Assembly: GCA_030248215.1 (NCBI GenBank)
Contig: JASANG010000319.1
Span: forward strand, 124,001 to 188,000
Direction: 5' to 3'
Source of the DNA: Enoplolaimus lenunculus
Lineage: Eukaryota; Nematoda; Enoplea; Enoplida; Thoracostomopsidae
Length of the DNA stretch: 64,000 nucleotides
Shown: positions 23,601-38,600 of the stretch, in pieces
Numbering within the stretch: the first letter of the stretch is position 1
How the letters are laid out: the number at the start of each line of letters is the position of its first letter
Translations under genes and position numbers: made by a program
Notes under the pieces: generated by a model
What the model was told of the DNA's origin: nothing
Databases searched by the model: none
What the model saw: only the letters and a program-made list of their open reading frames with translations

Positions 23601-26600
23601 AATTGAGAGGCTTTGATGTCAGAAAAAACCCAAAAGTTTCTTGGGATTTAATATATACTTACAAAAAACAAGTGTAGCTTGTTTAGCTCGCTCCAGTCAT
23701 GAGCTTCTAGTGTAGCGAGGACCTAAACTTAAATTTAAAAAAATCGAATTTTAAGGTCTCAAATTCCTTGATTTGGACTCAAAATTTTTTTGTCGAAAAA
23801 TTAGACAAATTTTATGCCATTTGACACAGGATGCAGAGCTCTGACGAATATTGTTTAATGTTTCCCGATCAGACGTCTGGCTAACAAGTCAGTGATATAT
23901 AGTGTGTCCAACTTATCGAAAAAAATTTTGGGTCCCAAGGGGCTGAACTTGTGGCCTTAAAAATGGAATTTTTCAAAAATTCAGATTTGGGCATGGAATG
24001 GTCAGGAGATGTCAACAAAAGCTGAAACATTCAAAAAGTTTAAAAATGCAAGCATTTTTGGTCAAACGTCGGCTAAGGGTAGGATTATCGATCACTCAGA
24101 CAAAGAATGAATTTGTTCCATTTTTCCGGAAAAAATGGCATAGATTTATTTTTCCCGGTCATAATTGATCTGTGTTTATTTATTATCTTTAAGGTTGTTT
24201 TTGACTATGTGTTTATTTGCAGGCGTAACTAAACGCTGGTTAGTGCTAGTGACGCTTTATTGAAAATTCTACAAACCGCCACTCAGAAATTCCCCCGGCT
24301 GCGAAAGTTGATGCCCCCCACTCCGCCGCGACCCGCCGAATGCCCAGAACATAGTCACGGAACTTGTAGTTCCGATTCCGCTATTCATTTGGTGTTCTGA
24401 TTCCGCTTTGTTCCATTTTTCCGGAAAAAATGGCATAGATTTATTTTTCCCGGTCATAATTGATCTGTGTTTATTTATTATCTTTAAGGTTGTTTTTGAC
24501 TATGTGTTTATTTGCAGGCGTAACTAAACGCTGGTTAGTGCTAGTGACGCTTTATTGAAAATTCTACAAACCGCCACTCAGAAATTCCCCCGGCTGCGAA
24601 AGTTGATGCCCCCACTCCGCCGCGACCCGCCGAATGCCCAGAACATAGTCACGGAACTTGTAGTTCCGATTCCGCTATTCATTTGGTGTTCTGATTCCGC
24701 TATAATCCAGTATTGAGGATACCTATTGTTTCGGATGTATTTTATATATTTGCAAAGCACTACAACTTTTCAAAAATTGGGTTTTTTGTTTGGCATAGTG
24801 CCAGAGAAGCATTAGTCCAGTTGCACATGTGTGCAACTAATTAGTGGTTGTTCTCGCTAACAAACTGGTTTGAGTTTTTAAAACGTCAATGCAAGTTTAA
24901 CATTCCACGATGATAATTGAAAAGCTGAGACAGGAAAGTTTGTCGAAATCCATCCAGCTGTGCGCGAGTATCCCGTCTGATGGGTAAAGCGAAAGAGATA
25001 CAGACAGACTATCGGGCATTTACCGATCGACGCTGTAGTACAAAACATTTAACGGTATTAGAAAACAAATATGAACTAGACCTTGGCCTGAATTCGAGTG
25101 GGAACAAGGCTTGCTATGTTTTCAATATAGCATAGAATGCGTGTTTGTATTTACTATTGTCGTTGTATATGATAATGTTTGACTGAAGGTCGTTTGCAGA
25201 AATTTAAAAAAACACGCTTTGAGTTGAACTAGCGCGGCGCTACTTGCGTAAAAGTAGTGATGGCTGCAGTGTAATGTATAATGGATATATATTCAGTAGA
25301 ATGAATATGTGGTATTCGGCTATAGTTGTACCTAATAATAACATTTATACTTGTTTGTTGCGTTATTCGCAATGGAATAGGATTTGTTGAACTTTTGGGA
25401 ATACCTTTGGTTGGCGGTCCCAGGAGAAAAACATTAAGATTTTTTTTACCAATCGATGTTTCCAAAAAATTTGATTTGCGTGTGGAATGATCTGGATATA
25501 TATCACGAAAAAACTACAATACGGAAACATTGTAGCGATATGACTGTTTTTAGAAGCTGTGAGTGTACAGATAAAAGTAGGGCGTGGGGACACTATAGGA
25601 CAAGACGGATTATGCCTTCCCATAGGGCAGGCCGACCCAAAGTGGAGCAAAAATAGGGAAGAAATCTTAAGATGAATTGTTCGGTTGTAATATTTTTAGT
25701 TCAAAAGTAAGCTAAAGGTACAATGTGTATCTAATCTCAATCGAAATACGTTTCTGAACTTGAGTGGTGCTGACATGTGTATGCTTACGTATGTAAACGT
25801 AACTTTTATACATGTCGGAGGCTAATCTGCTATTCAGGCCAATTAAGAATTGGTCTAGACCAACCTGCTATTTTATGTAATAGCAGTTTCGACTAGATTC
25901 AGCTGCTATTGAACTTTTTGACCAATTAGATTTGATTATTTATACAGCTGTTATGTCGTGAATCAATCAGCGTTGCTTTTACGTCACTGTTGGGGCCAAT
26001 TGGTAGTTTACCTGAATAGCAGATTGGCCTACGACATACATACCTGTTTACTCAGTACACAGCATGTTTTTCGTGTAAATTTTGGACGCAGCAATAGTTT
26101 TTGCTAAATTTTAGCAGAAAAATATGTTAAATGTCGCACGGCTTGGTAAACGCTATACGCGTACGTAAAACATAGGATAGTAATAATGCTGCAATGTTTG
26201 TGTGTGTATAAAGTTTGTGTTAATGTTTATCTTTTTATGTAAGAAAATTAGTTTTTTTGAAAATAAATGAGTCATAGTAATGTTACAAAATTAAATCTTT
26301 GTTCTATGACTGAGTTGGAGTAAGAATTTGAAATAAGAATTCGGCGTTGCAAACTCTTTAGGGGTTATAACAAAAGGTGGATCTGTCAAAGCGGAACTGG
26401 ATTATACCTGAATCAGAATCAGAAGCGGAATCGGAGCTACAAATTTTGTGATTATACCGATAATTTGTATTAACAAAACAATATATATTGATTTTTGATT
26501 TAAGTTAATCAGGGTGCAAAGCGGAACTGGATTATACCGGAATCGAAACGGCAAATTTATACCGGAATCGGGGTCGGAATTACAAAGTTTGTGACTATAC

Positions 26601-29600
26601 GGATAATTTGTATTAACAAGAACAATATTGATTTATGGTCTCTTTTGGCAGGCAACAATTCTAAAAACAATTGCATAGATAAATGATGCAGAATTTTTAT
26701 ACAACATATCATAACATGAAGGCATAATATTAAAATGTGGAAATTCCGATTCCGATTGATTGTTCAATCGAAATCGGAAGTCGTTTTAAATTAGAATTCC
26801 GATTGCACCCAAAAGTTAACTCTTCCGGCTCCGGCTGGATACCAAAAATGCATTAGCTGGGTAATTAATTCAAATCTAATAACAAACGGCATTGAAATAT
26901 CTGAACGTACGTAGCAAGCAATAGTTCCTTTTGTTGTCCATGGCATACACTGCACAGTGTTTTGTGACAGTTTAACACCTTACGTCGATGCATTTTTAAC
27001 ACTTTAACAATGACCCTATTCCACTATTCTGTTTTTGTAGCATTGCGTTCAGTTGCGATTTGTTTTGCTCTTGTTACCTTTAAGGGCATCCAGTTTTTGG
27101 TCGGTACTGTAAAATAGAAGTGGCGTAGGATAAAGGCTATTATTTGCGCTTAGGCTTAGCTTTAGACTTATTTTTGCTCTGATGCTGATATACTGTTACG
27201 TTTCACAAACGCTTGCAACACGCGTATGATAGAAAAATATGAAAGTAAGTCAATCAGTTCCGTGGTAGTTTGCATAAAAACAATTGATGGTTTCAATTTT
27301 TTTTTGAAGTTTTTAAAAGTCATCCGGCAAGTTAAAATTCCGAAGCTGAGCCAGATGCTGATTTTTGTGTCTGATCTGGAGCGGGATTTTCAATCGCATC
27401 CTGATTTGTAAATTCAAGTTTTCGCATGTAATGACCAAAGACGGAAAATTCGTATTATGCTGATTTCGTTAGAAGACCGTATTAAACGAACATGAGGTAG
27501 AAGGTGCGATTTCTAATGTGTTTATTCATTACATTGAAAACTGTTTTTATTTTGTTTTTTTATTGTGATGATGAGCAAATCTGAACTAATTACTGGAAAC
27601 TTTCTTTATCATTGATTCGAATGGTGATGCCAGATTTATTAATTTCGCTTTTGACTTCCGGATGAACTCTTGTTGAGCTCATCATATATGCCATTTTTAA
27701 CTTACAAGAGGGCTACAAATTGAACACATAAACAAGACAGGTTGTTCCTGTAGGGGTTCGAGGTATTTGTGAGTTATCTTTACAGTTGATAAATGGCTGG
27801 TTTGAGCTGACGGATAGCGATGTGTTTTTTAAAGTTAAAAATTGATTTTTTTTGTTTTTTACTTGATTTTTGTGCGAGCATTGCGCAAACAATTTAGCAC
27901 AAGGTAAAACCGTAACATACCGGAATTTTACACTATTTAACGTATATACCTTATGTTTTACCAAATACCATAAGTACTTATTTGTAAATAGCAAATACCG
28001 ATGCAATCATGCTTATGGTAGTTAAATATCGACCTGATGTATATAGTGAAATCCAGGGTGCGACCGGATATCCGGTTCCGGTTTAATATCGGGCAAAAAC
28101 TGATGTCTGTATCCGGGTCCGGTTTTATATCCTGGCAAAAACTGATGTCCGTATCCGGTTCCGGTATCTAGTATAAACCTAACGGATACTGGATATTAAC
28201 GGGGGTGCCGAATATCATAAAACTGCTTTTTACAAGTGAGCGTCTTTAACATCTTGCTGGGATTGCATTTCTGGGTTAGTCACAAAGTTCAAGTTTTGAT
28301 ACGTTTTCAGCGACTTTTAACTTATGTAAGCGAGAGGTGGTTTAGTGCATTTTGGTATTAAATAATTTTAGGTTATCAGTAGCAATCATGAATTTTATAA
28401 CTGACGAAAACCTTAAGCACGCTAAAATACAGCAAAAAAATATATTATTTTAACATATACAATATCTGGTATCGGGTTCCTGTTGCGGTAAAAAATTCAA
28501 TATCCGTATTCGGTTTTGGTATCCGTTAAATTAACATACGGTCGCACCAAGCGCTTAGTAAATCTTGCAGTTGTAAAACATTGTGAAATCTTGAAATTAG
28601 CGCTGATGATACCTATAAACGTCACAGCTATTACCATAATTTTTGTTTGAAACATGTAATTTCTAAATATACACTTCAAAAAATCTTAAAATAAATCTAT
28701 TGACTGCAGGGTGCAACCGAAATTCCGGTTCCGGCATTTTTTCACCTTCCGGTTCCGGTAAATTTTTACCGGATTTAAAAATTCCGGTGTTATAATTTGG
28801 CCGTTTTCTTAACTTTGCGAATTTTTAAGAATCTCTTTTGAAAGCCACTTGTACTCCAAATATAAGCCAATGATGGTGGATTTCACTTCAGTCGACGACG
28901 AAAATCTAAAATACAACAAATAAAATAAATACCTATGTTCGACTAAGGTTATTTCACAAATAATAGAGCAAAAATAAGAATAAAATGAAATTTTTGGTGA
29001 AATGCATTTTTCACTTTCCGGTTCCAGTTCCGGTTCCGGTAAAATTTTCAAATTCCGGTTCCGGTTCCGGTAAATTGTAATTCCGGTTGCACCCTGATTG
29101 ACTGGTTTTCAGCGGTGAGTCAGGTTAAGCAAGATAGGTGGGTCTGAATAATCACATAAAGTTCCCCCCGCACAAAAAACCTGAGCCTAAGCATGAGCGT
29201 AAACCTAAGAATAAATATAATCTTAAGCCTAAACCTAAGGATGTGATAATCTGTTTATCAGGGTTCCAACAGGAACTTAATGTTGACAGAACAGGAACAA
29301 TAACAGAAATTGAATCTCTTGCAGAAACCGGGACACGAACCGGAATGTGGAATGTATTTTCTTCTCCGAATTACTGCTGAACTTTTTGAAAACTTGCCAA
29401 ACAATGGCTTAAGCGAATTTTCGGCTATTTCATCATCAAGTCTTGCGAGAACACATCAGAAGCGCGTTTATCTACAAAATTGAAGTAAGTTCATAAACAC
29501 TCATGTCGAAATAACAATTTTTTAAAGATAACGTTTCCAATATCTAATTGATTAGGTTTAATTGCCACAAAACCGTAAAAATTCCGGTTCCTGCATCTGG

Positions 29601-32600
29601 GGACTTTCGCCTTCTATAAATTAACACCAGCGAATCCAATATTGTCTACTGAAGGATAACTACTAAAATTGCGTTTGGCTTCTCGATCGCATCGGTCGCG
29701 CTGTCATTGTACGGTGTTGTGATATCATTTCATTATGTATGATGAGCATCACCAAAAATAGTGTTTGATTGGTTGATTTAGTCCCGTTGTAATTGGTTTT
29801 GGCAGTTTTATATTTGGGTTGCGTTTAATTTGTATCAGTTTATGGAAATGTACGAGCGTACTTTTTTTGTAATGTATATATGTGTTTTGAATATGTTGAA
29901 ATTGATCATATGACTACCTTTTTTACGACATCTGATGCGGTTCGGTGACAAAAACGTAAAATGTATAAATGACATGAGGAACAGAATTGTATTTTGGTGG
30001 GTATAACGATAACCGTATAAAAGTTTTTTGCAGTCTAGCCTGGAAATGTGCTTTTTTCGTTTCCAGAAATTTTGGGAGGATAGATCTTGCATATCTATAT
30101 CGCCTAGCCCGCCTTGTATACACCTGCACCCCTGAACAACTAGTGCATGGGTAGTGGGTACGTAGCTGAGCTGTGTGCGTTTTTGCCGTTATATATAGTC
30201 TATACGAGTATGGTAACGAATAAATTGTGTTAGCGGATAATATTGATTGTACTTGTCTGTGCATTGATTTGTAAACGATTTTCTGAATGAATTGTTTGGA
30301 CACACGACACGTTATGTGAGATTATTTTTTGTGTTTCATGTTATTTTTTGTATGTGTATATACTGCTGATGTGTTTGAACTGTATGGTATATGCCAGGGT
30401 TCCAACGGAATTCCGATTCCGGCTAAGGTTCTGATAAAATTTGCATTCCGATTCAGACTGAGTGCTATTCCGATGCCGGGATTCCGATTTTTCTGTGATG
30501 AGTTTTTATTGAAATATTGGTAAAACGCTAGAACTCGTTACAAGGTACGTATAATTACGGCGAATTCTGAGAATTGGCTGGACTCTGTTAATATCATAAG
30601 TTAGATGCAAACTGTTTTCACTGTAAAAGTAAACAATAATACATACTGGCATATGGTGACAAAAGTAATACACTAACTTTTAATAGTATTACTAAATTTT
30701 AAATTCCGACTCCGACTCAGTTCTGACAAAAAATTTGATTCCGATTCCGCTTCCGACAAACTGTAGTTGCGGTTGGAACCCTGGTATATGCAACCATTTT
30801 TGCTTTGGTCATGCATGTAAGGAACCCATTGACTTAAGCTACGTATGTATAGCTGTAGTTTAACATCAGTTTTTAGAACGAACGTAAATATTGAATCTAA
30901 GACAATTCATCGCCCGATATTTCGTCACTCGATATCTCGGTGGCCGTAATATCTTGGTTGTCGTCCCCGGCGACATGTTTGGCTTTGGAAATTTTCTAGA
31001 CAAAATTTGTGGTCTCAAAAGGATACCTTAATCAGCGGTTTTCTCAAAAATTCTAAGGTCGGTTGCGAATGATCCAGGGAGGTCATGACTGACAACTTCA
31101 AATGCGCATGCGGCTTGAGGCAGCCAGAAAATCTTTAGTATACATTTTTGGATAAATGTAGTTCTCAGAAGTATCCCAAGTCTGTTAGACCCAATGTCAA
31201 ACTTGGTATTTAGTCATAGGCTTTAATTTATTCTGAAAATATTCCGATGCCGGTTTTCATTCTGAAATTATGTCGATGTCGATTCCAAATTTAATGCACG
31301 ATGCTTAACGAATCAGACGCACTGATATTCTGTCAGAAGAGAATTTGAAAGCATACCAACTCACTGTAATGCGTAAAAAGTAGGCATCGATAAAGTTGTT
31401 GCAGTGCCGATGTCGGTACTCACGAAAATTGCCGATCACTACCGATTCCAATTAATCGGCACATCCGTATAGGACACTGTTTGGTGAGGGCGACAAGTTG
31501 TCGGGCGACATATTGTCATAGATTCGCCAAAATTTTACTACATTATTATAGTTCAAGTGTAAATTTTTGAATTTGATCTGCACTCAGTTGTCGTTCCATC
31601 TAAAGAGTCGACTCCGCTACGGACGATGTCTGAATTATATTACATTGATGTAAATACGATCATTTGATGCATTAAAGTTACAATTAATATATATATTTTA
31701 TACCGGTGTAAATTGAGAGACGCCATTATAGATAGGCGCTACGCTCGCTAATGAGGGTGCACCGAGAACACTTGTGAATGAAATCGGCTTATTTACAACA
31801 ACAATGTCTGTGCGTAAGTTTGTTTATGAATTGCAACTAAGTATAAAGAATGCGGTAATACGCTATACTCGTAGCGCGCCGCTGCGCGTCGTATGTAAAA
31901 TTGGCAGTTTCTGAAGCACGGCAGCGTGTGCAACCATTTGGCAACACGTGAGGCTCACGACGGTGACTGCACGAGTTTTTAAAGTATAACGCGCAAGCTT
32001 TCCTGATTTGAAAGGAAATCGAAAAATGCCCATACCAGACTAGTCTATAAACGTTGGAGGACAAGGAAGTAAAAACAAGTTCCCTGACGTCTGAATTATA
32101 GCGGTTAGGTCAAACGAAAGGTTTATGTTGAATTCGTTTTATCATCATAGTGGGAAATTACTTTTCAGAAGAATACACAGCTTCACAACAATTTCACTAA
32201 GATATTAAAGGCGTAGCCGCCGAACGGATTTAGCCATCTCGCCAATATGGCTAAGCATGGCATCAACTGTCACTGTGGCTAGCCATCGCAGAAACGATTA
32301 ATTAACTAAATACATGCAGTGTAATTCGATTTGGCTCATTTTTCCCCAACATACATCATAGGTAGACAACAGAATAGTATATCGGCCAATGATAGATTAT
32401 TAGTTTTTAGTGTAGTTTTACTGGGGGTCAGCGTTCTTTAGTTAGCGTTTTGGATTTGCCAACAAATTAACAAATCAGACGCCGCTCCTACGGTGGCTTT
32501 CCAGCGTGACAATCGCCGCCATAATTAGCCAGCAACATTGGCGATATAGCTAAACTGGTGCCGTGGTTGAGCGTATACATACATTCGATGCGTCGAATGG

Positions 32601-35600
32601 TGTCCTGTTATATATGTACCAAATCGCAACAAAACCGCGCGTTTCTACACTGACAATATTGCACTGATTTTGTATCGTACAGAAATCGTGTTCTATTTTG
32701 AACATTTACTGTGACTAAGTGAAACGAAATATTTAATAGAATTTTCGTAGCACGAATATTTTTTATACCAGACGCCTACAGGTGAACTATTGAATAGACT
32801 TGTGTCTTGGTTGCGTACGTCGTACACTTTGCCTACACCAGTTAACATTAACGAGTGACATTTGCGTTTCAGAAATTCGTGCAGAAGCTGTACATCAAGC
32901 GTTAGCTGAATACGCGGCGAGCGGTAAAGCAAAACATCAAGCGGTACCGTTGCCTGTACGACGTAATACAAGCGCTCATCATTACTACAATAGGCGTCGA
33001 GCTGCAGCTGCACGGAAAGGCGATGCGTATTCAGGTATGTTATGAGCTGTTCCAGTTTAGATTGTGTTTAGGTTGCGCTATACTTGCCGCATGCCGTCGG
33101 ACGTCGGCGCCCGGCACGTTAGTTAAAAAGTTATGCCCGAACGCCGCCGAAACGGATTGTAAAAAGTAACGGAAACGGATAATGATCAAAATAGTGGAAA
33201 TGGAAAAACGGTTATTGAAGTATATAAGTTTAATTATGTTTTATTTTTTACGCCAATTCACAATTGAGCCATCCAAATTTTCACTGAGCGTTAGACGCTC
33301 AAACGTCTTATATTATCGGATGGATTTCGCCATTTTTTGTATCAAATCGCATATTTGCAGCGTATATGTGTTCTAAAACTGAATAATTGGGTGAAGCGGC
33401 ACAGTGAGCAACGCTCAGAGTAACAGGCATTCGATGGAAGATTACAGTGTCAATTTAATTTGTATGTGCCATAACAATGTATTACGTAGTTTCAAAGTGT
33501 TATGTGCTGTATATGTTGTGCAAAAAGTTAGCGAGCACATGTTATCAACACAATATAAGAATTATTAAGAAGCATAAAATTACAATAAAACAACAAGCGA
33601 AAAGTAAAAAATTTCTATTGCAATTCCGATTATACTTGCAATCGGAATCGAAATTACTTTTGCTTCCTAGTCAATTGTATTGTATTTTAGTTAATGTTTC
33701 AGATTCATCGTCAGACGAAGATGATATCAGTTTTACGCCTGGAACACGCACAGGCGGTGGCGGTAGCAGCGGTGCTGATTCTGCAGGCAGCTTATCTAAA
33801 CGGCATAGTCGAAGTTCAGGAGGTGGTGGAGCTGGGAAAACACGAGCGACGCCAGGAGCCGTTGACAGTCCGGCCACAGGGCTTCCTCCTGTAGGGCCTG
33901 TGTCGGCGTTGTCTCCCAGTGGCGGACTTAACGGCGCAAATGCTTCAGCTGACGACACTACTGGAAATGGTCAGTCGGCAAATAACAAACATACGCCTAG
34001 CGCTGTAATTGCAGTGAACGCTGGCAAAGAACACAGCCCGTCACCTTCGCGATATCGCCAGGCATCTGGCCGTAATAATGTCATAAATAATATTGGTCAT
34101 AATAGTAAAATATCAGGGCATAATAATAGTAAACATGATAAAAACAATAGCAATCATTGTAATAATAAACATATTACCAATAATAATAATAATAATAACA
34201 AAAATGGCAAAAACGGTAGCAGGGGACATCATCCTGTAGTATTTCATGGTGATCGAATTCTTGCGATGAATGCTGCGACTCCGGGCGTTGTCAAGCAGGT
34301 AAGATAATCGCTGGCAGGAACAAAAAATATTGTCGGTTCCGAGGCTGTGAAACTGGCGACGCAGTAACTGTCGCGATGAGCCAGTGAGACTAACATCCCT
34401 GTAGAAAGTGCATTCAATTTCGTGGACTGAATCATAAAGCAACATCGATTGTGTTTTGAACCGCGACGTTAAGGGTGGCGCTCCGCACTGTACGTGTCTT
34501 TCAAAATACGTTGTTTACAAATTTGTTAGGAATGCAGTGCTATGCGGTAATTCGCGTTGATTTCCGAACGGTCAGGTTGACACCGCATGGTAGTAGCATT
34601 GTAACAATGCATAGTGACAACACCTATGCTAGTTTTATGCAAACAATCACTGCTAATTTTGACTCGTTTGTAAACGCGAGTAATCGCAGGCATAAGAATG
34701 CGGTTACAGCTTAGTGTCAACGGCCTTTTAGTCGGTCAGTTTTGTCAAAAATAAATAACATTAATTTGAAAGCTGAAGCGTGTTAAATTTTGTTAATACG
34801 GTGCTATATTAAAAAAATCTTATGCGTGATTTTAGATGATTGATAAAACTTGCTGAAATCGCGCAGAACAGTCTAATAAGACACGTTCTTTATAAATGTC
34901 TAAACAATATCTGATTCGTTGTTCTGCGTGAGCGAGAGACGGTTGATAAATAATGCACAGTGTATAAGGCGCAGCCACGTGGTGTTTCGGTTATTACACG
35001 TCTCCTCATTGGTTTTTTTTTGCTCAGGGGATTTTATACACCGTATCAGTTTGAAACGTCGGAAACAATCGTCGAATTTTTTTAGCGAGTGTCACCCGCC
35101 CGTTTACAAAATCCCGGCTACTTTCATGGTTTTATGTGTATTATTCTGTTCAGGAAAACCACAATATCAAAAACTACAACAACAGAAACAACAACAACAA
35201 TCATAGCAATGGATATCCGCTAAGTGGTAGACCGCCTACTGGTCAGACGCAATCAACTGCTACCGCGGTTGCCGCGCCACCGCCCGATGTTACTCAACAA
35301 TCAAGTGGAGCCGCCGCCACTGCAGCTGCTGCGAGTTTGCTTTGCTCACCGCCTGCCAAACAATCACAGACTCATAGTAGCGCAGACGCAACCGCTGCGG
35401 CCATGTCTGCGCGTCAACGCACGTCATCGTCTAGTCATAATTCATCAGACACAAATAATAATAATAATAGTAGTAGTAATAACAATAATGGCGACAATAA
35501 GAACGCTGCCAGCAGCAATCATAAAAATAAAACAAATATTTTAATTGGGGATCCTGGCCAGTCGGCTTTGGTGATTCAGTCACAAAGAGCTGCTGCAGTA

Positions 35601-38600
35601 GCTTCCCACGGCGGTCCTCGGTCCTCGCCAAGCGATGGACCTGGAGCCGGCGCGGTGTCTGCTGCTAGGGTCGGCGACGGCAAATCGTCTAGACGATCAG
35701 GTGGTCATGATCATGGTGCCGGTAATGGTGGTCGTAGCTGCGCCGCAGTTGGAGCAAAAAACAGAGCAATTAGTTGCGATAGCGGTTCCGGAAATATTTC
35801 TAGCTCTGTTGCTGGCACCGCCGCTTATGATCATCAAGCTATTATCGATGCTGAACGCATTATCAGTGAACTTGGTAGTTATGGTGGTGGCGAGAGCGCG
35901 GTTGTTGATCTGCCGCTAACGCAAAGGACGTCTGTAGCGGTAGTTGGTAGCCGTGTAAGACCACCGTTTGCTTCGACAGTTCGAGATAGCGTCGCCGATT
36001 CGGACGTGAGCGCTGCCGGAAGCCTCGATGTCCTGAGTTCGGCTGCGGACGATTTATTGCGCCATCAGCAACAATCTACAGGTGCGATGCAATTGCAACA
36101 ACAGCAACATCAACTGTCGTGTCTGTCGCCTACTCAACAAGACTACGCAAATGCTGGTAAGTTTCTATTGTTTGTTTGTCGGAATTTTTTGTTAAGAAAA
36201 CCCAGGTGAATTCTGAATTTTCTTAAAGCAAAGTCTCGTAACCGGACAATTAAATTTTTGGTTAATAGAATATAACCGTAGTTCCCGTACCCGACACCAT
36301 TCTAGAAACAAATATTGTGTTAAAATATTTAGTGGTGTATGCGTAAATGACATTGACCATTCGAGAAGTGTTTCGTATCGTGTTAACCTTAGAAGCTATT
36401 TAGCTTGAAGTGAAAAAGTTACATTTATATCATTATATCTGTATTCATTTATATATGTTCTTAACAGGGTGCGACCGGATACTAAAACTGGCGGAGCCGG
36501 ATAATCTAATATCCGGCCGGAGTCGGAGCCTTAAATGAATTCAAATTCTTCCTGCTGTGGCTTAAGGTACCCAAGGTGTTTACGTGACAACGTTTAGCAC
36601 CACGCCGATGCATATGTAGCACTTTAACAATGTCCCTATTATACTATTCTATGTTTTTGTAGTGTTGCGTTCAGTTGTGGTATTCGTTTGGGCCATGTTC
36701 TTTTTGAGGGCGTTCAGTTTTCCGTAGGTACTATAAAACATAGGTGGCCAAGATCAAGGATGGGAGTCGCGGTCTTAGTCTTGGCAAGTTTTGCTATTTG
36801 CAGGTCTCAGTTTCTCGAGTCTCGGCGGTTTGGAACCGACACTGGGAGTGAGGAGGATTCATCAAATGCTGCCATACCTGTAAAAAGCAGAACTTAAATT
36901 GTTGAAGCAAGAAATACCTGATGAATAATATTTCGCTATGAATCTATGAATTTTCACAGTTATGCAGTAATTAGTGGCAGGTTTTCTGAAAACATAAAAA
37001 CTATTAAAAAATACCAAACGCTACGAAAAAAACCATTAGAAATAATTTATTGTGAAAATTATATTTTTGTTTAGTAATGGCCAAAAGTTGACAGAGACTG
37101 AGGCTTTTTTGGCCGTTTACGTCTGTCCCTGGCTTGGATTAAGGCTATTATTTTCGCTTTTGGCTTAGGCTTTGTTAAAGACCCATTTCTAGCCTTTGGA
37201 ATAATAAAAATATGCTGAGATATATTCTGTAGCGTTATTGTAACCCAATAAAGATAAAGATTGTGAACGTGCACGGTCACATGCAAACATTTACATTACA
37301 TGCATGACAGAAAAAATATATAAAAGTGAGTTAATCGCTTCGATGATACTTGGCATAAATACGAATGATGGTATAATTTTTTGAAGTTTTGTAAAAATAA
37401 TATCCGGCGAGTTAAAGTACCGTAGCCGGATGTCGATTTTTTGAAGCCGATATCCGGTTGCACCTTGTTTTCATTTAGCAGCTCTTTTAAAAGTTCAGTG
37501 ACAACACATTCCGATCATACGTACATACCTAATTACCTGTGTACGTAGCTGTTTGCTTGTTGTAGTTGTATTGATGGAGTTTAATTAGTTCGTTTGTATC
37601 ACGTTTCTATTGCCAATGAATTAGTTTGATTTAGCGTTAGTTTTACATAATAATATGGTGTTTTCCTGTTTTTAGTAATTCGACCTCCTAAAGTCTCATA
37701 CAAAATTCAACAATTGCTCAACACTCTTCAGGTAAGTTATGGCTTGTTATTTTTGATAGTTTGTTAATTGTTTGTACTTGCCTTTTTGCAGTGTTGTTAA
37801 AACTTGTATATTTTATCTCGGGAAGAATATCGAATATTCGTTGCAAATTTTCAATATTCTGTAAAAAGTGTCTACCGTGAGTTGCTGAAAGGTTTCAAAA
37901 AGCTTGTTAATAAGACTTGATACAAAATTTGCTTTCATAAGCAAAATTTGAATTACATCATAACTGTTTGATGGGGGCATGTTTCCACGCCACCATGCAG
38001 TTCCGTTGTTTTTGAGTAAATAAAGTAGTTTGAGTAATGTTTAGTTTTATCATTTTCATCAATAACGGACCGCTACTTATTCCACAGGCGGTAACAGGCA
38101 TTGTAGCTGCTTCAAATGATACATATTTAGTAAATCAAACACTATACACGAGTGGTGATAAATCACCGCAATTCAATTCTGGTTCGGCTGGTGTACATTT
38201 CTTCCCGTACAGTTTTCGATTGCTTCAGATTTTGTCATAACTTACAAGGCTAAGGCTTCCCAGTGTTATTGAAGAAAATAAATATATTACTATTTCCTGA
38301 TTTTTTGTGGGCTGCGGCAGTCTCTAACATTCTGCGAAACGCATGTACTATTTTCCAAAATGTGCGCTAGTCTAAGAATTTGCTTGTAGTCTACATACTA
38401 ACTTTAGTCGTGCAAAACGTGAAATATTCAACATATTATATATTTTGTATATTAGCCGCTTGTCACGAATTGATCGTTCTTTACTAGCATTAAATTATCA
38501 TAATCAAGTTATCGTTAAATGCTTTAAGAATGTTCAAAGTTCAGTGCTTTAGGACCACATAATATCTAGCAAGGTGCTCTGACTTAAGTAAGGGGAAGTC

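Larger units (their letters stand above)
18586..32872 (+). other. DIP2: DIP2 intron 3 (14.3 kb)
   Basis: The largest intron. It holds one nested minus-strand reading frame (19609-19866), MITEs (19920-20094, 21989-22424, 25813-26036, 26510-26812, 28054-28550, 28707-29096, 29259-29610, 30395-30783, 31244-31466), two recent tandem duplications (23350-23529, 24113-24701) and a GGGGGGGGG run at 20881. The remaining stretches show nothing I can name. Confidence 0.8.

Noticed and set aside
33671-33958. 95-codon minus-strand frame over DIP2 exon 5
   Set aside because: It is the antisense shadow of a Gly/Ser-rich exon and ignores its splice boundaries.
35224-35919. Other open frames across DIP2 exon 6
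   Set aside because: They are alternate-frame readings of the low-complexity coding exon. Only the frame in phase with exons 5 and 7 gives the conserved DYANAG lead-in.
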